The notes under the pieces were generated by a model. The model searched no databases, was not told the origin of the DNA, and saw only the letters and a list, made by a program, of their open reading frames with translations. Made by a program: the position numbers and the translations under genes. Positions 51,875 through 60,166 of a DNA stretch of 64,000 bases are shown piece after piece (position 1 is the first letter of the stretch; the number at the start of each line of letters is the position of its first letter). Source of the stretch: Ferrimonas sediminicola (lineage in GTDB: Bacteria; Pseudomonadota; Gammaproteobacteria; Enterobacterales; Shewanellaceae); the NCBI RefSeq assembly GCF_005116715.1, contig NZ_SWCI01000012.1:1-64000 (forward strand). Reading direction: 5' to 3'.

Positions 51875-52609
51875 CTATCCGAAGCTGGCGGCCAGGGTGC
51901 CGACGGTCATGCTCCAGCCATCGGCCAGGACAAACACCATCAGCTTGAAGGGCAGGGAGATGATCAGCGGCGACAGCATCATCATCCCCATGGACATCAA
52001 CACGCTGGCCACTACCAGGTCGATGACCAGGAAGGGCAGGAACAGCAGGAAGCCGATCTGGAAGGCGGTCTTGAGCTCACTGAGCACGAAGGCGGGCATC
52101 AGGGTCAGAAACGGCACCTCATCCGGGGCCAGGTCCAGTGATTCGCCGGAGATGCGTATCATCTGCTCCAGATCGGACTCCCGGGTCTGGGCCAGCATGA
52201 AGCCGCGCAGGGGCACCTCGGCCCGCCGGGCGGCCTCTACTATGCTGATCTCGCCGCCATCATAGGGCTTGACTGCGTCGGCGTAGATCTGCTCGCCCAC
52301 TGGGCGCATGATGAACAGGGTGAGAATCAGGGCGATCCCCAGCAACACCTTGTTGGGGGGGCTCTGCTGCAGCCCCAGCGCCTGGCGCAGCACCGCCAGT
52401 ACCACGATGATGCGGGTGAAGCTGGTGGCCATCAGCAGCAGAGCCGGCAGCAGGCTGATGGCGGTCATCAGGGCCAGGATCTCCAGCTTGATGTTGACCG
52501 CCTGGGATTGATCGCCGTCGTCCAGGGTCAGCAGGGTCAGCCCCTCGGCGCCAACGGCGAAGGGCAATGCCAGCAGCAGCAGCGGCCAGAAGCGGCCCAA
52601 CTTAGCCAT
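51875..52609 (-). CDS. fliP: Flagellar export gate protein FliP (lateral system)
   Basis: A 244-residue gate protein with a cleavable signal peptide (MAKLGRFWPLLLLALPFAVGA) and four membrane helices. Seen: MTSFTRIIVVLAVLRQALGLQQSPPNKVL and FVLSELKTAFQIGFLLFLPFLVIDLVVASVLMSMGMMM, the two FliP signatures. ATG 52609 overlaps the end of fliN by eight bases. Confidence 0.94.
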   Translation of the reverse strand: MAKLGRFWPLLLLALPFAVGAEGLTLLTLDDGDQSQAVNIKLEILALMTAISLLPALLLMATSFTRIIVVLAVLRQALGLQQSPPNKVLLGIALILTLFIMRPVGEQIYADAVKPYDGGEISIVEAARRAEVPLRGFMLAQTRESDLEQMIRISGESLDLAPDEVPFLTLMPAFVLSELKTAFQIGFLLFLPFLVIDLVVASVLMSMGMMMLSPLIISLPFKLMVFVLADGWSMTVGTLAASFG

Positions 52610-52964
52610 CGATCCCGCCGGCCACCTTGGTGTTTTCCACTTCAAGCAACCGGACGCCGTAGCGGCCGTTGACCTCCACCACCTCTCCCCGGCCCAGCAG
52701 GGAACCGTTGACCCGCAGATCCAGGGGCTCCCCGACCATGCGGTCCAGGGTGATGACGTCCCCCTCGCCCAGGGTAGTCAGCTCACCGAGGGTCATCTCG
52801 GCGCTGGCCAGCTCCAGTGATACCTGTACCGGCAGCTGCTGAAAGAAGCCCATGTCCCGTTTTGGGCGGGACGGTGCGCTGGCCGATGGCGCCGATTCCG
52901 GCAGCTCCTCCTCCAGCAGATCATCCAGCAGCAGATCGTCGTCGAGCAGGTTGTCTTCAACCAC
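52602..52964 (-). CDS. fliN: Flagellar C-ring protein FliN (lateral system)
   Basis: A 120-residue C-ring protein. An acidic Leu/Asp/Glu-rich N-terminus leads to the SpoA domain: LPVQVSLELASAEMTLGELTTLGEGDVITLDR and GEPLDLRVNGSLLGRGEVVEVNGRYGVRLLE. GTG 52964 is chosen because AGGAG lies 7-8 bases upstream and the fliM stop is 1 base before; the longer frame from 53060 is antiparallel coding of fliM's end. Confidence 0.9.
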   Translation of the reverse strand: MVEDNLLDDDLLLDDLLEEELPESAPSASAPSRPKRDMGFFQQLPVQVSLELASAEMTLGELTTLGEGDVITLDRMVGEPLDLRVNGSLLGRGEVVEVNGRYGVRLLEVENTKVAGGIDG

Positions 52965-52965
52965 G

Positions 52966-53832
52966 TTAATACTCCTCAGCTTTATGGGCATCCTGGTTGA
53001 GCTTCGCCACCAGTTTGCCGTCTTGGGCATGCACGCTGGCATAGAACTGGGTACGGCCACCGATGGCCACCGGGCAGCGCGCGTGCAGATGGATGGGCAG
53101 GATATCGCCCTGTTTCAATTCGTTGAGTACCTGAACCGGCACCGCTTTGCGGGCCAGCTCCACCCTGGCCTGAACCGGAATCTGGGTCAGGCGCTGTTTC
53201 ACCTTATTCTTCAGTTCCGGGTCGCTTTTGCGATCGCTGGGCTGTTCCGACAAAGAGCCCAGAAGCGCCTCGGAAACGTAGAGGCGGATCGGTTCAAAGG
53301 GGTGGCTTCGGGGCCACTCGAACCGCCAGCAAACCGGCGCCTGGACGCCGTCGAGACTGGGGAGCACCTCCAGATCCAGGCTCGCCATCGACAGCCTGGT
53401 CTTGGGTAGGGTGTCCAGGCTGGCGGCGACGATGCGGTGGGCCAGCCGTAGCTCTGAGTGGCTGATGGGGCGCAGGGGGCTGACCAGGCGCTGGCTGGCG
53501 CCGCCGTAATAGCTGCTGGCCAACTGGTCCAGGGTGCAGCGGTCGATGGCCAGCCAGGCCAGGGCGGTTCGGCCATGGCTCAGGACGAAGTTGGCATTGC
53601 CCTGAGCCGGCGGCAGAGGCTGTTCATCCAGTCTTACCCGGGTCGGGGTCGCCTGGCCGAGTCGCATCAGGGGCTTGAAGATCTGCAGTACCGCGTCGAG
53701 CATCTGGCTGTGACCCAGTTCCAGCTGCCGCACCAACCGGCTGCGGGCTAACTTTTCCTGGACCAGAACTACAGGCCTTACGGTCAGCTCCTTGCTATTT
53801 GCCAGGCGCTTTGCTTTTGCTGTTGTTTTCAT
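52966..53832 (-). CDS. fliM: Flagellar switch protein FliM (lateral), without CheY-binding N-terminus
   Basis: A 288-residue C-ring switch protein, shorter than polar FliM (about 330). The CheC-like middle domain (LELGHSQMLDAVLQIFKPLMRL through RLYVSEALLGSL) and the C-terminal SpoA domain (IPVQARVELARKAVPVQVLNELKQGDILPI) are present. The N-terminus begins MKTTAKAKRLANSKELTVRPV and has no LSQDEIDALL-type CheY-binding peptide. The GGxG CheC-domain motif is also not evident. The secondary FliM2 of Shewanella putrefaciens likewise does not bind CheY. First gene of the minus-strand unit. Confidence 0.87.
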   Translation of the reverse strand: MKTTAKAKRLANSKELTVRPVVLVQEKLARSRLVRQLELGHSQMLDAVLQIFKPLMRLGQATPTRVRLDEQPLPPAQGNANFVLSHGRTALAWLAIDRCTLDQLASSYYGGASQRLVSPLRPISHSELRLAHRIVAASLDTLPKTRLSMASLDLEVLPSLDGVQAPVCWRFEWPRSHPFEPIRLYVSEALLGSLSEQPSDRKSDPELKNKVKQRLTQIPVQARVELARKAVPVQVLNELKQGDILPIHLHARCPVAIGGRTQFYASVHAQDGKLVAKLNQDAHKAEEY

Positions 53833-54214
53833 CTGAAAAAGCTCATTTTCTGGCTCTTAAAAAAACTACCCAGGATTTCCGTTCCGCTTCCGGGGCGGAA
53901 AAAAATTTCCTCACCTCGAAAAACCATAATTCCGCATTAAATATTCAGTAGTGTTTTTTTATTGCGCGTTAATCGTGCTTATCTCACTCAAAATAAAAGT
54001 CAATAATCTGACTTGGTCAAAAAAATGCTTTTATTTTGCTACCTCGTTTCAGAGGTTCGGGCTACCATATCAAGGGTTTGCTGGGCGTTCAATGCGAATT
54101 TTCAATTGGCGTTTTCCTGCGAGATAAGTCTCTATTCTTCATTAAATTCCAGTTGATTTCTTTGGGTGAATAATAATAACCTCGTGAACTCTTTTAATTG
54201 CCCCGGCGACGATA
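53833..54214. other. AT-rich divergent region between fliM and motY
   Basis: About 380 bases, far more AT-rich than the flanks. It must contain promoters for fliM (minus) and motY (plus). A sigma-54-like candidate lies on the plus strand (54013-54028). I found no clear sigma-54 or sigma-28 element on the minus strand, and no gene. Confidence 0.5.
54013..54028 (+). promoter_or_regulatory. Candidate sigma-54 promoter for motY-lafK
   Basis: TTGG at -24 and TGC at -12 with the required 10 bases between GG and GC (54015-54016 and 54027-54028). The intervening CAC is not conserved, so it is weaker than the flgB promoter. It lies about 190 bases before motY. Confidence 0.4.
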
Positions 54215-55159
54215 ATGCCTGCTTTTCTTAATAAGGTGATTTTGACGACTGTCGTTTTTCCGGCACTTGCTTTTGCTGGTATGTCTAATTTTGAGACGCC
54301 GCTAGAAAGAGCCGAATGGGAATTTGACGGTGACAAATTTGACTGCCGACTGACTCATGAAGTGGAAAACTTCGGCCGTTTCGTCTTGAGCCGCTCCGCC
54401 GGCCATGGGCTGGTGTTGGCACTGCAATCGGACTGGCTGCCCGACGACGGGCTGACCGCGACCTTCAGTCTGCAGCAACCGGGCTGGCAGCCGTCGGCAC
54501 CCGAGCAGGGGGACCGGTTCGATGCCCGTTGGCATCGGGGCGAGGCAACCCTGGTTGCGGTGGCGGCCCCCTTTCTGCAGGCGCTGGAGCTGGGTTGGAA
54601 CTGGCGGGCCGATCTGAACGATGGGGCGGGCCAGGGCTGGCGAGTGTCCAGCGCCAATGTCCATGGGCAGCCTGCGGCCCTGGAGATGCGCCGCTGCCTG
54701 AAGCGTCTGCTCCCCATGTCCTATGAGCAGGTGAGGCGCCTGGAGCTGAACTATGCCAGTGGCGGCATTGAGCCCCCAGGCCCTGCCGGTGAGCTGATCG
54801 CCGCCGCGGCCGCCTATGTCCAGGCCGACGCTCGCATCAAGCGGGTGCTGGTGGACGGCCACACCGACAGCGACGGCGACTCCCTGGCCAACCTGGTGCT
54901 CAGTCGCACCCGTGCCGACGAGGTTGCCGCCCGGCTGGTGGCCGCCGGGGTCGAGGCAGACAAGATCGAGATTCGTGGCCATGGGGAGCGATTTCCCATC
55001 GTCAGCAACGGTTCCAGTAAGGGGCGGGAGCGCAACCGCCGGGTCACCATCCGGCTGGTGATGGAGGAGCAACCGGCGACGGCGGCGGCTGACAACGGGG
55101 CCCCGGACATGAGTGCAACCCTGCCCAAAACCCTCAGTGATCAGGTAGACGGACAATGA
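54215..55159 (+). CDS. motY: MotY-type flagellar motor protein (T-ring, OmpA domain)
   Basis: A 314-residue exported protein. A signal peptide (VILTTVVFPALAFA) precedes a MotY-like N-terminal domain (FETPLERAEWEFDGDKFDCRLTHEVENFGRFVLSRSAGH), and the C-terminal OmpA/peptidoglycan-binding domain follows (VDGHTDSDGDSLANLVLSRTRADEVAARL, GHGERFPI, GRERNRRVTI, about 195-285). MotY forms the T-ring that places stators around the motor. It overlaps lafK by four bases, the same motY-lafK order as the lateral cluster of Vibrio parahaemolyticus. Confidence 0.88.
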   Translation: MPAFLNKVILTTVVFPALAFAGMSNFETPLERAEWEFDGDKFDCRLTHEVENFGRFVLSRSAGHGLVLALQSDWLPDDGLTATFSLQQPGWQPSAPEQGDRFDARWHRGEATLVAVAAPFLQALELGWNWRADLNDGAGQGWRVSSANVHGQPAALEMRRCLKRLLPMSYEQVRRLELNYASGGIEPPGPAGELIAAAAAYVQADARIKRVLVDGHTDSDGDSLANLVLSRTRADEVAARLVAAGVEADKIEIRGHGERFPIVSNGSSKGRERNRRVTIRLVMEEQPATAAADNGAPDMSATLPKTLSDQVDGQ

Positions 55160-56463
55160 ATGACTACTCCATTCGAATCGTTGGATTCGAGCTCAGTGGC
55201 TGTGACCGGAAGCAACTGGATCTTCAGGGATTCAACCTGATCCCCGCCGACAGCAAGGGCTCCGCCTGGCTGACACTGGTCGGGCTTCAGGATTGTGCGC
55301 CGGAGCAGGTTGGTCGGCGCATGGCCGACGCCGCCGGCAGCCTTAAGGTGGCGCTGGTGGATCCCGATGCCGGCGAGGTGGCCAGTGCCGCCCTGAGCTG
55401 CGGCGCCCAGGACTACCTGCTTGCCCCGCTGGATCTGGAGCAGTTGCACCGGCTGATCCGCCGCCTCATTACCATTGAAACCTCCAGGGAAGACTTGGTG
55501 GCCGAGGCGCCGGCCAGCCGGCAGTTGCTGATGCTGGCTCACCGGGCGGCCTCCACCGAGGCCAGTGTCCTGCTCTCTGGCGAGAGCGGCACCGGCAAGG
55601 AGCAGCTGGCCCGCTACATTCATCGCCACTCCAGCCGGGCCGATCGTCCTTTTGTGGCGGTCAACTGCGCGGCCATCCCGGAGTCGATGCTGGAGTCGGT
55701 GTTGTTCGGTCATGCCAAGGGGGCGTTCACCGGTGCCGTAGCCGACAAGGCGGGTAAGTTCGAACTGGCCAACGGCGGCACCCTGTTGCTGGACGAGATC
55801 GGTGAGATGCCGATGATGCTACAGGCCAAGTTGCTGAGGGTGTTGCAGGAGCGGGAGGTGGAGAGGCTGGGGTGCCACAAACCCATCACCCTGGACATCC
55901 GCATCATCGCCGCCAGCAACAAGGATCTGCGCAAGGAGGCGACCGAGGGCAACTTCCGAGAGGACCTCTTCTACCGCCTGGATGTGCTGCCGCTGAATCT
56001 GCCGCCGCTGAGGGAGCGACGGGAGGACATCCTGCCTCTGGCGGAGCACCTGCTGGAGCGTCATAACCACCTGGCCGGTGACGACAGCTGTTACTTCAGC
56101 GAGTCCGCCCGGGCGGCGCTGCTGGCCCACGACTGGCCCGGCAATGTCCGCGAGCTGGACAACTGCGTACAGCGTGCCCTGGTGATGCGCCGGGGGACCG
56201 CCCTGCAGGCCCTGGAGCTGGGCCTTCCCAACCAGGTGCCGGTCACCGCCAGCGCCACCTCCGGCCAGGGGCTGCGAGCCTCTAAGCAACAGGCGGAGTT
56301 CCAGTACATCATCGACACCCTCAAGCGATTCAACGGCCATCGCAGCCGCAGTGCCGAAACCCTGGGGATGACCACCCGGGCACTGCGCTACAAGATGGCG
56401 CAGATGCGAGAGTCAGGCATCGATGTGGATGCCATTATCAAAAGCGCCGAATGCGCCGCGTAA
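55156..56463 (+). CDS. lafK: Sigma-54-dependent lateral flagellar regulator LafK
   Basis: A 435-residue enhancer-binding activator. The N-terminal about 110 residues look like a receiver that has lost its phosphorylation pocket. The AAA+ domain has Walker A GESGTGKE (142-149), the sigma-54 loop GAFTGA (189-194), Walker B LLLDEIGEM and the RRED-LPL region; a Fis-type helix-turn-helix ends the protein (RSAETLGMTTRALRYKMAQM). It should switch on sigma-54 promoters of this cluster such as that of flgB. FliE follows 16 bases later. Confidence 0.92.
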   Translation: MNDYSIRIVGFELSGCDRKQLDLQGFNLIPADSKGSAWLTLVGLQDCAPEQVGRRMADAAGSLKVALVDPDAGEVASAALSCGAQDYLLAPLDLEQLHRLIRRLITIETSREDLVAEAPASRQLLMLAHRAASTEASVLLSGESGTGKEQLARYIHRHSSRADRPFVAVNCAAIPESMLESVLFGHAKGAFTGAVADKAGKFELANGGTLLLDEIGEMPMMLQAKLLRVLQEREVERLGCHKPITLDIRIIAASNKDLRKEATEGNFREDLFYRLDVLPLNLPPLRERREDILPLAEHLLERHNHLAGDDSCYFSESARAALLAHDWPGNVRELDNCVQRALVMRRGTALQALELGLPNQVPVTASATSGQGLRASKQQAEFQYIIDTLKRFNGHRSRSAETLGMTTRALRYKMAQMRESGIDVDAIIKSAECAA

Positions 56464-56479
56464 AGGAAGCTGAGCAACC

Positions 56480-56797
56480 ATGAGTATCATTACTGATCAA
56501 TCGATGCTGGCGACCATGTCCCTGCACCGGGACCAGGCTGCCGGCATTATCAGGCCGGCGGAGGATCAGGCCCGACCGGGCAGTTTTTCCGATCTGATGA
56601 AGCAGAAGGTGGTTGGCGTCAATGCCGACCAGAACCTGGCGACCGCCCGCACTGCCGCGGTGGAGACCGGGGAAAGTGACGATCTGGTGGGGGCCATGGT
56701 GGCTTCCCAGAAAGCCAGCCTCTCATTCAGCGCCATGGTACAGGTACGCAACCGGTTGGTGGCGGCGCTGGATGAGATCATGAAGATGCCGATGTAG
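56480..56797 (+). CDS. fliE: Flagellar MS-ring/rod adaptor FliE (lateral system)
   Basis: A 105-residue export substrate joining the MS ring to the rod. Seen: the C-terminal family segment DLVGAMVASQKASLSFSAMVQVRNRLVAALDEIMKMPM, with the M-V-Q-V-R-N-R-L-V-x-A-Y/L pattern. GGAAGC precedes the ATG. Complete. Confidence 0.92.
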   Translation: MSIITDQSMLATMSLHRDQAAGIIRPAEDQARPGSFSDLMKQKVVGVNADQNLATARTAAVETGESDDLVGAMVASQKASLSFSAMVQVRNRLVAALDEIMKMPM

Positions 56798-56806
56798 GGG
56801 AGTCCA

Positions 56807-58456
56807 ATGTCGACCGTAATATCCCAATCCGCCCAACCCCTGGGGACACTGGAGGGCCTCAAAGGCGCCTGGCGCAAGTTCGCCCGCTCCGAAGGGGGCC
56901 AGGGTCAGGTGCTGCTGGTGTCTGTGCTGGCGGTGGTGGCCGCCGTAGTCATCGTCGTTGTGCTGTGGCGCTCCGGCGGCAACCTGCGTCCGCTCTATGG
57001 CAACCAGGAGGGCTACGACAGTGCCCGGATCATCGAGGTGTTGGAGTCCGAAGGGATCGACTACCAGATCGATGGTGGCAGCGGTCAGCTGCTGGTGGGT
57101 CACACCCAGGTGGGGACCGTGCGTATGGTCCTGGCGGCCCGTGGCATCAAGGCCCAGCTGCCGTCGGGCCTGGATGAGCTGACCAGTGACATCACCTCCA
57201 GCCAGTTTATGGAGCAGGCCAGATACCGCCACGGCCTGGAGGGGGAGATGGCCCGCACCATCATGGCGCTGGACTCTGTCAAGGCGGCGCGGGTCCACCT
57301 GGCGATTCCCAAGCGCACCCTGTTTGTCCGCAAGCAGGATGCCCAGGTGTCGGCGTCGGTGATGGTGGATCTTGAGCCGGGAACCACCCTGTCCCGCGGA
57401 CAGGTGGCCGCGGTGGTCAACCTGGTGGCCGGCAGCGTACCCGGACTGGAGCCCGCTCGGGTCCAGCTGGTGGACCAGAGGGGCGAACTGCTGGCCGGTG
57501 ACGACCCCATGGGGGACAACGCCAATGGTCTGAGTGTCCAACAGGTGGAGTACGGCCGCAACCTGGAACAGCAGCTGATCCAGCGGGCGGAGAGCATGCT
57601 GCTGCCGGTGCTGGGCCCCCGTCAGTACCGGGTGCAGGTCTCCGCCGACATCAACTTCGACCAGGTGGAGGAGACCCAGGAGAGCGTCGACCCCTCGGTG
57701 GTGCTGCTGCAGGAGAAGGTGCGCAGCAACCAGAACAACGGCTCCCTGGCCCTGGGGATCCCCGGTGCCCTGTCCAATCAGCCGCCGGAGCAGAATGCCA
57801 ACGGCCAGGCGACGGCCAACCAGTCTACCACCCTGAGTGAGGAGTCCAGCCGCAGCTTCGAGGCGGGCCGTTCGGTGCGCCACACCAAGTACCAGAAGGC
57901 CCAGCTGCAGCAGCTGTCGGTGTCGGTGCTGCTCAATGAAAGGCCCGAGGGCGCCGAGCCCTGGACCCCGGCGCAGCAGGCGCAGATGGCCCAGATGGTC
58001 AAAGATGCCATCGGCTTCGATGACCGCCGTGGCGACCAGTTCTCCTTGTCGGTGTTCCCCTTCGCGGTGGTGGCCGAGACCCCGGTGGAGCCGCTGCCCT
58101 GGTGGCAACTGCCCGAATATACCCAGTACTTCCGCTACCTGATCGGGGGACTGGTGGCCCTGTGCCTCATCTTCTTTGTGCTCCGACCCATGGTTCGTCA
58201 CCTGATCCGGGTCGAGCGGATGCCGGCCGAGGCGCCATCGGCCCCGGCGGCGGAGAGCGTGCCGGAACTGGCGCCGCCCCAGGAGGAGGAGGCCGTGCAG
58301 CAGGGGCTGACCAGCGCCATCGTGGCCCTGGGTCTGCCGGAACCCGGCTCGCCGCTGACGGTACAGCTGGAGCACCTTGGCCTGCTGGCCAAGGAGGAAC
58401 CGGCCCGGGTGGCCGAAGTGATCTCGAAGTGGATTGGAGCTGAAAATCGTGACTAA
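56807..58456 (+). CDS. fliF: Flagellar MS-ring protein FliF (lateral system)
   Basis: A 549-residue MS-ring subunit with membrane helices at about 37-55 (VLLVSVLAVVAAVVIVVVLW) and 445-465 (YLIGGLVALCLIFFVLRPM). The ring-building motifs follow the first helix: LYGNQEGYDSARIIEVLESEGIDYQID, and EMARTIMALDSVKAARVHLAIPKRTLFVRKQDAQVSASVMV. The C-terminal tail, which binds FliG, overlaps the fliG start by eight bases. Confidence 0.94.
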   Translation: MSTVISQSAQPLGTLEGLKGAWRKFARSEGGQGQVLLVSVLAVVAAVVIVVVLWRSGGNLRPLYGNQEGYDSARIIEVLESEGIDYQIDGGSGQLLVGHTQVGTVRMVLAARGIKAQLPSGLDELTSDITSSQFMEQARYRHGLEGEMARTIMALDSVKAARVHLAIPKRTLFVRKQDAQVSASVMVDLEPGTTLSRGQVAAVVNLVAGSVPGLEPARVQLVDQRGELLAGDDPMGDNANGLSVQQVEYGRNLEQQLIQRAESMLLPVLGPRQYRVQVSADINFDQVEETQESVDPSVVLLQEKVRSNQNNGSLALGIPGALSNQPPEQNANGQATANQSTTLSEESSRSFEAGRSVRHTKYQKAQLQQLSVSVLLNERPEGAEPWTPAQQAQMAQMVKDAIGFDDRRGDQFSLSVFPFAVVAETPVEPLPWWQLPEYTQYFRYLIGGLVALCLIFFVLRPMVRHLIRVERMPAEAPSAPAAESVPELAPPQEEEAVQQGLTSAIVALGLPEPGSPLTVQLEHLGLLAKEEPARVAEVISKWIGAENRD

Positions 58457-59462
58457 AGCCGTGACATCCCCCCAGTTGGACAACATGGAGCAGGCGGCGA
58501 TGCTGCTGCTGAGCATGGGAGAGGAGGGGGCCGCCAAGGTGCTGGCCCACCTGGATCGCAGTGATGTGCAGCGCCTGAGCCACAAGATGGCCCGCCTGAG
58601 CCACATCTCCCATGAGGAGGCGGGCAATGTGCTGGGGCGATTCTTCGACGCCTATCGCGAACAGTCCGGCATCGCCCGGGCGTCCCGTGGCTACCTGCAG
58701 CGCACCCTGGACATCGCCCTGGGCGACCGGGTGGCCAAGGGCCTGATCGACAACATCTACGGTGACGAGATCCAGACCCTGGTGCGCCGCCTTGAATGGG
58801 TCGATCCCAAGCTGCTTGCCCATGAGATTACCCATGAACACAGCCAGTTGCAGGCGGTGCTGCTGGGACTGCTGCCGGCGGAGAACGCCTCTCTGGTGCT
58901 GCAGCACCTGCCGGGCCACTGCCATGACGAGGTGCTGCTGCGCATCGCCGCCCTGGGTGAGCTGGACCGGGATGTGGTGGAGGAGCTTCGCCAGCTGGTG
59001 GAGCGCTGTGTCGCCATCGCCATGGAGAAGAGCCACACCCAGGTGGCCGGCGTCAAGCAGGTGGCCGACATCCTCAACCGCTACGAGGGGGACCGGGAGC
59101 AGCTGATGTCGGTGCTCAGGCTGCACGACCAGCGGCTGGCCTCCCAGGTGGAGGACAACATGTTCGACTACATCATCCTGGGCCGCCAGAAGGACGACAC
59201 CCTGCAGAAATTGCTGGCCGAGGTGGATCCGGAAACCCTGGCCATCTCCCTCAAAGGGGTGGACTCCTCTTTGAAGAAGGCGATGCTCTCCGCCCTGCCC
59301 AAGCGGATGTCCTCCGCCATCGAGACCCGGATGGAAGCGATTGGCGCCGTGGCACTCTCCCGCGCTGACCAGGCCCGTGTCGAGGTGATGGAGAAGGCCA
59401 AGGCGATGATGGAAGCCAAGGAGCTCGAGCTGCAACTGTTTGAAGAACCGGTGGTAGAGTGA
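58449..59462 (+). CDS. fliG: Flagellar C-ring torque protein FliG (lateral system)
   Basis: A 337-residue rotor protein. Seen: the N-terminal FliF-binding domain with QAAMLLLSMGEEGAAKVLAHLD, the middle domain with EHSQLQAVLLGLLPAENASLVLQHLP (EHPQ-type motif with S for P), and the C-terminal torque helix region QKLLAEVDPETLAISLKGVDSSLKKAMLSALPKRMSSAIETRMEA. GTG 58449 is chosen because TTGGAGC lies 8 bases upstream; the longer TTG-started frame is less likely. Some charged torque-helix positions differ from polar FliG. Confidence 0.92.
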   Translation: MTKAVTSPQLDNMEQAAMLLLSMGEEGAAKVLAHLDRSDVQRLSHKMARLSHISHEEAGNVLGRFFDAYREQSGIARASRGYLQRTLDIALGDRVAKGLIDNIYGDEIQTLVRRLEWVDPKLLAHEITHEHSQLQAVLLGLLPAENASLVLQHLPGHCHDEVLLRIAALGELDRDVVEELRQLVERCVAIAMEKSHTQVAGVKQVADILNRYEGDREQLMSVLRLHDQRLASQVEDNMFDYIILGRQKDDTLQKLLAEVDPETLAISLKGVDSSLKKAMLSALPKRMSSAIETRMEAIGAVALSRADQARVEVMEKAKAMMEAKELELQLFEEPVVE

Positions 59463-60166
59463 TGAGTCATCAATATTGGAAGTCCGATTCCGACCGTGTT
59501 CGCCTGTACCACTTCCCGCCCCTGGGATCCCAGGGGGGGGACACCCCGTCCCAGGCCAGCGCCGCCGACTATCAGAAGGCGGTGGAGCAGGGCTACCAGG
59601 AGGGGATGGAGCAGGGGCGCCAGGCCGGTTACCAGGAGGGGATGGAGCTGGGCCGCCAGGAGGGGCTCACCCAGGGGATGGCCGAGGGGCATGCTCGGGG
59701 CGAGGCTCAGGCTCACCAGGAAATGGAAAGCCGGCTGGTACCGATGATCGCCCCGATCACCGCACTGCAGCAACTGCTTCGAGAAGGCCATGAGCAGCAG
59801 CTCAAGAGCCAGCAGGAGCTGATCCTGGAGCTGGTGAAGCGCGTGGCCGAGCAGGTGGTTCGCTGCGAGCTGACCCTGCATCCGCAACAGATCCTGAGCC
59901 TGATCGAGGAGACCCTGGCGGCGATGCCCGACGGGCGGCAGAACCCGGTGATCCACCTGGAGCCGGGTGTGTTGGCGACCCTCAACGAGGTGGCCGCCGA
60001 CAAGGTGGCCGACTGGACCCTCAGGGCCGATGCCACCCTGGGGATCGGCGATGTACGGGTGGTCTCCGAAGAGTGTGAGGCGGATGCATCCACCGCTTCC
60101 CGGCTGAATGCCTGCATGGAACAGGTGGCCAAGCACCTGGTGGATGACCATGGCCAGGGTGCTTAA
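59462..60166 (+). CDS. fliH: Flagellar export ATPase regulator FliH (lateral system)
   Basis: A 234-residue protein that binds FliI and docks it to the C ring. Seen: GYQEGMEQGRQAGYQEGMELGRQEGLTQGMAEGHARGEA (about 43-80), an unbroken run of GxxxG units that is diagnostic of FliH, then a coiled coil and the ATPase-binding domain. The ATG overlaps the fliG stop. The last 16 codons overlap the fliI start. Confidence 0.9.
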   Translation: MSHQYWKSDSDRVRLYHFPPLGSQGGDTPSQASAADYQKAVEQGYQEGMEQGRQAGYQEGMELGRQEGLTQGMAEGHARGEAQAHQEMESRLVPMIAPITALQQLLREGHEQQLKSQQELILELVKRVAEQVVRCELTLHPQQILSLIEETLAAMPDGRQNPVIHLEPGVLATLNEVAADKVADWTLRADATLGIGDVRVVSEECEADASTASRLNACMEQVAKHLVDDHGQGA

